DNA of 18,212 nt, from NCBI GenBank assembly GCA_029260695.1, contig JAJDCT010000120.1, forward strand, positions 1 to 18,212. Direction: 5' to 3'. Under the pieces are notes generated by a model, which saw nothing but the letters and a program-made list of their open reading frames with translations, was not told the DNA's origin and did not search any database. This document shows positions 14,345 through 18,212 of the stretch, piece after piece (positions within the stretch are counted from its first letter, which is position 1; the number at the start of each line of letters is the position of its first letter). A program made the translations under genes and the position numbers. This DNA comes from Phycisphaeraceae bacterium. GTDB taxonomy: Bacteria; Planctomycetota; Phycisphaerae; Phycisphaerales; Phycisphaeraceae.

Positions 14345-14435
14345 GCGAGACGCCGTCCTGACAAGCCACTCCCACCTGACGCAATTGCGAGGCGGGGCAA
14401 ATAGGTCCCACGCGGGACCGGGGCGTGATGGCCCC
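14345..14435 (-). other. Structured rpoA-rplQ spacer
   Basis: The 192-nt spacer 14313-14504 has no ORF but several potential stems. They are GACGG/CCGTC around 14342-14360, GGTCCC (14404-14409) with GGGACC (14414-14419), and directly beside it GGGGC (14420-14424) with GCCCC (14431-14435). I see no T-tract. Such structures could cause partial attenuation or processing so that L17 is made independently of RNA polymerase alpha. Confidence 0.4.
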
Positions 14436-14504
14436 AAACATTCACCCGGAAGTATCCCCGGGGCTATCCGGGGCAGGGCACGCAAAGGCGCCCAATATCA
14501 GCTA

Positions 14505-15506
14505 TCAAACGCTGGCGGCCTGGACCTCAGCCGGCAGCTCCATCCCAAGGCTCAGGCCCATGTCCGTGAGCTTGCGCTTAACCTCACGCAGCGACGTCTT
14601 ACCGAAGCTGCGGACCTTCAAGAGGTCGGCCTCGGTGTGAACGACCAGCTCCGCGACGGTCGCGATGTTCGCCGTCTCCAGACAGTTGTTGGCACGGACC
14701 GACAGGTCAAGATCGTTGAGGTTCATCTTGAACTTGCGGATCTGCTCTTCGTCGACACGGGCCGCTGCTGCGGCGGACTCGCTGGCGGTCGCCTCGCCCA
14801 GCTCGAAGTACTGCACGAACGGGTTGAGGTGCTTGCGGAGGATCTTAGCCGCCTCGACCAGCGCCATATCCGGCGTGACCGTTCCGTTGGTCCAGATCTC
14901 CAGCGCCAGCTTGTCGAAGTTGGTCTTCTGCCCGACGCGGGTGTCTTCGACCTTGTAGCGGACACGGGTCACCGGCGAGAAGATCGCGTCGACCGGGATC
15001 AGCCCGATCTCCTGCTCGCCAGGGTTATCGTAGTGCTCGCTGGCCGGGACGTAGCCCCGACCCTTCTCGACATGGAATTCGATGTCGAAGTCGATCTGCT
15101 TGGTCAGCGTCGCCAGGATCAGATCCTTGGTATGGATCGTGATGGAGGTGTCCGCCTCGATCAGGTCACAGGTCACCTCACCGGGGCCCTCGGCCTGGAG
15201 CCGCATGGTCTTGGGCTCGTCGGAGTCCAGCGACACGACGATGTCCTTGACATTCAGGAGGATGTCGGTCGCGTCTTCCTGCACGCCCTCGAGGCTGGTG
15301 AATTCGTGCTGAGCACCCTTGATCTTCACAGCCGAGATCGCCGCACCTTCAAGGCTCGAAAGCAGGATACGCCGGAGGCTGTTACCCACGGTCGTGCCGA
15401 AGCCGCGTTCGAAAGGCTCGACGGTGAATTTGCCGTAGGTCTCGGTGTTGGCCGGGTCCGCGATTACACGGTGGGGAAGCTCTAATCCACGCCATCTGAT
15501 TCTCAT
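14505..15506 (-). CDS. rpoA: DNA-directed RNA polymerase subunit alpha
   Basis: Alpha dimerises to nucleate RNA polymerase assembly and contacts UP elements and activators. The 333-aa product has the N-terminal domain with PFERGFGTTVGNSLRRILL (about 31-49), the beta/beta' contact part, a short Ala/Ser-rich linker (about 235-250) and the C-terminal domain. There, LSVRANNCL keeps the DNA-contacting Arg and Asn (E. coli R265, N268) and GKTSLREVK keeps the HhH motif. The ATG at 15504-15506 is preceded by GGAG at about 7 nt; a TTG four codons earlier is less likely. In E. coli rpsD would precede it; here a 182-nt noncoding spacer separates it from rpsK. Confidence 0.98.
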   Translation of the reverse strand: MRIRWRGLELPHRVIADPANTETYGKFTVEPFERGFGTTVGNSLRRILLSSLEGAAISAVKIKGAQHEFTSLEGVQEDATDILLNVKDIVVSLDSDEPKTMRLQAEGPGEVTCDLIEADTSITIHTKDLILATLTKQIDFDIEFHVEKGRGYVPASEHYDNPGEQEIGLIPVDAIFSPVTRVRYKVEDTRVGQKTNFDKLALEIWTNGTVTPDMALVEAAKILRKHLNPFVQYFELGEATASESAAAAARVDEEQIRKFKMNLNDLDLSVRANNCLETANIATVAELVVHTEADLLKVRSFGKTSLREVKRKLTDMGLSLGMELPAEVQAASV

Positions 15507-15524
15507 GATGATCTCCAAATCGTC

Positions 15525-15680
15525 CCAGCAGCCCAGTGAGGGAGACGCCCAAGGTTTATCGCGTGCCGGCCGCTGCTGGACGGTCGACGGCTTCTGTTCC
15601 CTGGACGGAAGTAAGCAGTTTGATTTCGGGTACTAAACACACCAACACACGCCGGACCAACCACATGGTTGGGGTCGGCG
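15525..15680 (-). other. rpsK-rpoA spacer: hairpin after rpsK and long-range stem before rpoA
   Basis: The spacer 15507-15688 has no gene. Just after the rpsK stop, 15650-15680 can form a hairpin: inner stem CCAACC/GGTTGG with a 4-nt loop, a small internal loop, and outer stem CGCCG/CGGCG. There is no T-tract, so termination would be partial. Nearer rpoA, CCAGCAG (15525-15531) and CTGCTGG (15573-15579) could close a 41-nt loop just upstream of the rpoA ribosome-binding site. No rpsD remnant is visible. Confidence 0.4.
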
Positions 15681-15688
15681 CCGGGGTA

Positions 15689-16066
15689 TCACACGCGGCG
15701 GCGCTTGCGAGGGCGGCACCCGTTGTGTGGGATCGGGGTGTGGTCTTCAACGGCCGTGATCTTCAGCCCGTTGGCCTGCAGCCCGGTAACGGCTGACTCT
15801 CGGCCCGAACCGGCGCCGCGGATCCGAACCTCGACCTCATGCACACCGAACTTCTTCGCCGCAGCGGCGGCCTCTTCGGCTGCGCGGGTCGCGGCGAACG
15901 GGGTGCTCTTGCGCGAGCCCTTGAAACCGGCGCTCCCGGCCGATGCCTGGCACAGGGTTTCGCCGTTCACGTCGGTGATGGTGATCAGGGTGTTGTTGAA
16001 CGACGCCTTGATGTGGGCGATGCCCCGGGCGACGTTCTTGCGGATCTTCTTGGTCTTCTTAGCCAT
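15689..16066 (-). CDS. rpsK: 30S ribosomal protein S11
   Basis: S11 lies on the 30S platform and helps shape the mRNA exit and E site. The 125-aa protein has the family blocks in order: [18 protein letters not shown] (15-32), [18 protein letters not shown] (42-59), [13 protein letters not shown] (80-92) and [18 protein letters not shown] at the C-terminus. GAGGA lies about 8 nt before the ATG at 16064-16066. It is separated from rpsM by a structured 250-nt spacer, far longer than usual in this cluster. Confidence 0.98.
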   Translation of the reverse strand: MAKKTKKIRKNVARGIAHIKASFNNTLITITDVNGETLCQASAGSAGFKGSRKSTPFAATRAAEEAAAAAKKFGVHEVEVRIRGAGSGRESAVTGLQANGLKITAVEDHTPIPHNGCRPRKRRRV

Positions 16067-16141
16067 GTGCTTTCCTCGAAGTTCGTGGCGTTGCCGGCTT
16101 TCCCGTTATCAGGCGGGCGGGCAACTGGCTTCGGTTGTCTT

Positions 16142-16288
16142 GTGCGGACACGCGTCCGGCACTCTTGTCTTGTCTGTTACTGAATCGGTCTGCGACAGTT
16201 CGCTTGCGTTCAGTTGATCCCCCGGCAGGGCCGAGGCTATGGGTTGAGCGCTGCCTGGGGGCTGCCGTTAAACGATCGCTTTGCGATC
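16142..16288 (-). other. Structured 250-nt rpsM-rpsK spacer
   Basis: The gap 16067-16316 has no ORF that looks like a gene. Three stems stand out. Near rpsM, GATCGC (16274-16279), a 3-nt loop and GCGATC (16283-16288). In the middle, CCCCCGGCAG (16219-16228) pairs with CTGCCTGGGGG (16251-16261) with one bulged T. Nearer rpsK, GTGCGGAC (16142-16149) pairs with GTCCG and CAC (16154-16162) with one bulge. This is the most structured noncoding stretch in the window; a ribosomal-protein binding site or RNase processing site is possible. Confidence 0.45.
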
Positions 16289-16316
16289 CGCGGCGGTGCC
16301 GGGTGCAGCACTGAGG

Positions 16317-16700
16317 CTACTTCATGCCCTTAACCGACTTCTTGCCGGCGACGGTACGCTTACGGCCCTTGCGGGTGCGGGCGTTGGTCTGGGTGCGCTG
16401 CCCACGCACGGGCAGGCCCCGGCGGTGGCGGTCGCCACGGTACGAACGGATATCGCGAAGCCGGGTGATGTTCTGTGAGACCTGACGACGCAGGGCGCCC
16501 TCGATCACCAGCTTCTCTTCGATGATCCCGCCGACTTGGGCGAGTTGATCTTCCGTGAGCGTGTTGGCACGGACCTGACCTTCCAGGCTGGCCTCTTTGA
16601 TGATGTCTTCCGCGATCTTCGGCCCGATGCCGTAGATGTAACGGAGTGCGATCCGGATCGGTTTGTTGTCCGGGATGTCAACGCCTGAGATACGGGGCAT
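16317..16700 (-). CDS. rpsM: 30S ribosomal protein S13
   Basis: S13 sits in the 30S head and contacts the P-site tRNA and the 50S subunit. The 127-aa protein shows MPRISGVDIPDNKPIRIAL at the N-terminus, then YIYGIGPKIAEDI with the HhH-type helix, and the C-terminal block RDIRSYRGDRHRRGLPVRGQ followed by RTQTNARTRKG. The lysine-rich end is normal. The ATG is at 16698-16700; the likely ribosome-binding GGAAAG is the last unit of a degenerate heptamer array. It follows rpmJ in the standard infA-rpmJ-rpsM-rpsK order. Confidence 0.98.
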   Translation of the reverse strand: MPRISGVDIPDNKPIRIALRYIYGIGPKIAEDIIKEASLEGQVRANTLTEDQLAQVGGIIEEKLVIEGALRRQVSQNITRLRDIRSYRGDRHRRGLPVRGQRTQTNARTRKGRKRTVAGKKSVKGMK

Positions 16701-16711
16701 GGTTCTTTCCA

Positions 16712-16760
16712 GGGTCCAGGGTTCGAGGTCTTTGGTTCAGGGTTCGGGCAGTGGGGTTCA
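16712..16760. repeat. Degenerate heptanucleotide array in the rpmJ-rpsM spacer
   Basis: Seven consecutive 7-mers on the plus strand keep strict register from 16712: GGGTCCA, GGGTTCG, AGGTCTT, TGGTTCA, GGGTTCG, GGCAGTG, GGGTTCA. On the mRNA strand the unit is close to YGAACCC. The array lies just before the rpsM start and supplies its purine-rich ribosome-binding region. The remaining 70 nt to rpmJ show nothing notable. Confidence 0.6.
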
Positions 16761-16831
16761 GGCGGGACATCGAATCAGCGGTGACAGGCCAAGGAGCCCG
16801 ACACCCGATCCCTGTCCCATGATCCCGCACG

Positions 16832-16945
16832 TCATCCCTGCCGCTGCTTGTGCTTGGGGTTGGTGCAGATCACGCGCACGACGCCTTTGCGCCGGATGAC
16901 CTTACAATTTTCGCATATCCGTTTGACGCTGCTTCTTACCTTCAT
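16832..16945 (-). CDS. rpmJ: 50S ribosomal protein L36 (37 aa)
   Basis: L36 is a small zinc-ribbon protein of the large subunit. The frame from the ATG at 16943-16945 to the TGA at 16832-16834 encodes 37 aa beginning [19 protein letters not shown] and ending KHKQRQG. The zinc ligands C11, C14, C27 and H32 are all present, so this is the zinc-binding (C+) form. AGGAAGG lies about 7 nt before the start. It sits between infA and rpmJ's usual neighbour rpsM, exactly as in other bacteria. Confidence 0.98.
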   Translation of the reverse strand: MKVRSSVKRICENCKVIRRKGVVRVICTNPKHKQRQG

Positions 16946-17002
16946 GGTCGTGCCTTCCTATTCCGAATCCCCGGCAACGCCGGGGCAGTGTGTCTATCCG
17001 TT

Positions 17003-17218
17003 TCAGTGCCGGTATGTGATCCGGCCCTTGGTCAGGTCGTACGGGCTCAGCTCCACCGTCACACGGTCACCCGGGAGGATGCGGATGTAGAACTTACGCA
17101 TCTTCCCGGAGATGTGGGCGATCATTTCGTGATCGTTCTCAAGCTTGACCCTGAACATCGCGTTGGGCAGGGCGTCAATCACTTCGCCTTCGAACTGGAG
17201 TTTGTCTTCTTTAGCCAC
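17003..17218 (-). CDS. infA: Translation initiation factor IF-1
   Basis: IF-1 binds the 30S A site during initiation. The 71-aa protein is a single OB-fold domain: [19 protein letters not shown] at the N-terminus, [20 protein letters not shown] in the middle, and [20 protein letters not shown] with ITYRH at the end, matching the family without gaps. The leader before the ATG at 17216-17218 is A/G-rich with only a weak AGAGAG ribosome-binding element. It lies 61 nt after map and 57 nt before rpmJ. Confidence 0.98.
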   Translation of the reverse strand: MAKEDKLQFEGEVIDALPNAMFRVKLENDHEMIAHISGKMRKFYIRILPGDRVTVELSPYDLTKGRITYRH

Positions 17219-17279
17219 TGACTCTCTTTACTTTGTTTCTAATCTCTACTCTACCGGTCTTCATCACGATCAAACTTCC

Positions 17280-18047
17280 CTACCGGCCGTCGGTCAGGAC
17301 GTCCGCGCCGTCTGCGGTGACGGCGACCGTGTGCTCGTAGTGAGCCGACGGCTTGCGGTCCTCCGTCACAACGGTCCAACCGTCGCGGAGTGTCCGCACC
17401 TCGTGTGAGCCCAGGTTGCACATCGGCTCGATCGCGAGCACGACGCCCTCCCTAAGCTCGATGTCGTTTCGGAGCAGGTCTCGGCTCACGAAGTTGGGGA
17501 CCTTGGGGTCCTCGTGCATCTTCGATCCGATCCCGTGCCCCACGAAATCTCGGACAACACTCATGCCCTGCGACTCCGCGTAATTCTGCATCAACCGGGC
17601 GACCTGGCTCCACTTCCTGCCGGGCTTGATATTCTCTATCGCGATCTGGAGCACATGCTCGGTCACCTCGCAGAGCTTGCGGGTCGCCGGTTCAACTTCG
17701 CCGACCAGGATCGTCGTCGCCGCGTCGCCGCACCAGCCGTCAAACTCAACCCCGCAGTCCACTCCGACGATGTCGCCGTCCTTGATTACCCGGTCGCCCG
17801 CGATCCCGTGAACGACTTCTTCGTTCACACTGATGCAAAGGTTCGCAGGGAACGGTGTCGGCCCGGGGTAGCCCTTGAACAACCCCTTGGCACCGGCCTG
17901 GGTAAAGACCCGGCAGCCCTCATCGTCGATCTCCCGGGTCGTTACGCCCGGCTTACATATCTCTCGGCACCGCTGGTGGACCTTCTGGACGATCCGCCCG
18001 GCGACGCGCATTTTCTCGATGTCCTCTGGCGTCTTCCGATTAATCAC
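17280..18047 (-). CDS. map: Methionine aminopeptidase type I
   Basis: MAP removes the initiator methionine from nascent proteins when the second residue is small. The 255-aa protein is the short bacterial type I form. All five metal ligands are visible: D97 and D108 (in VDCGVEFDGWCGD), H171 (in GHGIG), E207 (in IEPM) and E238 (in HYEHT), plus the active-site H80. The start is GTG at 18045-18047; MINRKTPEDIEKM matches the family's usual N-terminus, which excludes the internal Met13. It is the first gene after a good promoter and heads the infA-rpmJ-rpsM-rpsK-rpoA-rplQ cluster. Confidence 0.97.
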   Translation of the reverse strand: MINRKTPEDIEKMRVAGRIVQKVHQRCREICKPGVTTREIDDEGCRVFTQAGAKGLFKGYPGPTPFPANLCISVNEEVVHGIAGDRVIKDGDIVGVDCGVEFDGWCGDAATTILVGEVEPATRKLCEVTEHVLQIAIENIKPGRKWSQVARLMQNYAESQGMSVVRDFVGHGIGSKMHEDPKVPNFVSRDLLRNDIELREGVVLAIEPMCNLGSHEVRTLRDGWTVVTEDRKPSAHYEHTVAVTADGADVLTDGR

Positions 18048-18108
18048 TTTGGCTTGGACCGTTTATTCGGTAATCGTTCAATCTACCCCAAGCCGCAGTG
18101 AGTCGAAC

Positions 18109-18137
18109 ATCGTATCACGGCTCCTGAGGCCTGACAA
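18109..18137 (-). promoter_or_regulatory. Promoter of the map-rplQ ribosomal cluster
   Basis: Minus-strand -35 TTGTCA (18132-18137), exactly 17 nt, then -10 TACGAT (18109-18114). Each hexamer is one to two bases from consensus. Transcription would start near 18102, giving a leader of about 55 nt before the map GTG. Confidence 0.55.
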
Positions 18138-18156
18138 ATATCTTTCATACCGGGGG

Positions 18157-18212
18157 TTAAGCACCGCCCCTGGATCCCCGGATCCGTGGGCCCTTGCCGC
18201 CGCCGGATGCCA
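18157..18212 (-). CDS. C-terminal tail of an unidentified upstream gene, possibly secY
   Basis: One minus-strand frame is open from the window edge to a TAA at 18157-18159 and would encode the last 17 residues ASGGGKGPRIRGSRGGA. The GPRIRGSR segment resembles the basic RIRGR end of many SecY proteins, and secY or adk normally precede map. Seventeen residues are too few to be sure, and two other frames are also open for part of this stretch. Confidence 0.25.
   Translation of the reverse strand, partial: ASGGGKGPRIRGSRGGA

Noticed and set aside
14385..15485. 366-aa plus-strand frame opposite rpoA
   Set aside because: It is the antisense shadow of rpoA in GC-rich DNA, with no family signature, no ribosome-binding site and Arg/Gly/Val/Asp-heavy composition.
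18172..18192. GGATCC-containing palindrome near the right edge as a terminator
   Set aside because: The two GGATCC units are only direct/palindromic simple sequence with no T-tract, and they fall within a possible coding tail.
1..18212. CRISPR array, transposon, prophage, tRNA or defence genes
   Set aside because: No spaced direct repeats of CRISPR size, transposase motifs, integrase, or cloverleaf-like segments were seen; all coding space is filled by housekeeping or envelope genes.

Overview
The window is a GC-rich bacterial chromosome segment in which every gene I can support lies on the minus strand. It is built of housekeeping and envelope genes. The combination points to Planctomycetota, most likely class Phycisphaerae: heptose-LPS genes, large Ala/Pro/Gln-rich lipoproteins and linkers, an ECF sigma factor paired with a membrane-anchored LolA-like partner, and a ribosomal cluster without rpsD. 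The phylum call is an inference from protein style and gene order, not from a marker-gene search.

Layout in the direction of transcription (right to left). (1) 18212-13601: the end of an unidentified gene, a good sigma70-type promoter, then map, infA, rpmJ (37 aa), rpsM, rpsK, rpoA and rplQ, closed by a canonical Rho-independent terminator at 13601-13630. The spacers here are unusually long and structured, and rpsD is missing between rpsK and rpoA. (2) 13548-11248: surE and mgtE. (3) 11162-9417: ECF sigma factor overlapping its putative anti-sigma gene. (4) 9391-7037: holA and an orphan lipoprotein. (5) 7015-5400: pyrR overlapping pyrB. (6) 5336-4707: gmk. (7) 4682-1066: gmhB with a disordered linker and a two-helix membrane tail, waaF, and a GT4 glycosyltransferase. 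(8) 996-1: rpsL and the 5' part of rpsG (str operon).

The most interesting signal is in the start sites rather than in any one gene. Six genes that lack a Shine-Dalgarno sequence (waaF, gmhB, gmk, pyrR, holA, surE) each have a TANNNT -10 box exactly 6 or 7 nt before the start codon, four of them in a good or extended form. Transcription would then start at or next to the A of the ATG, giving leaderless mRNAs. All six follow a break between genes. Most inner genes (pyrB, anti-sigma, mgtE, rpsK, rpoA, rplQ, rpmJ, rpsG) instead have a Shine-Dalgarno sequence or overlap the gene before.

Other points: S12 naturally carries Arg at residue 88, where K88R gives streptomycin resistance in other bacteria. 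Degenerate tandem arrays in strict 7-nt register occupy two ribosomal spacers. PyrR has no room for a conventional RNA attenuator. I found no tRNA, rRNA, CRISPR array, insertion sequence or phage gene. No stretch longer than 300 bases lacks a gene; the longest spacer is 250 nt (16067-16316).
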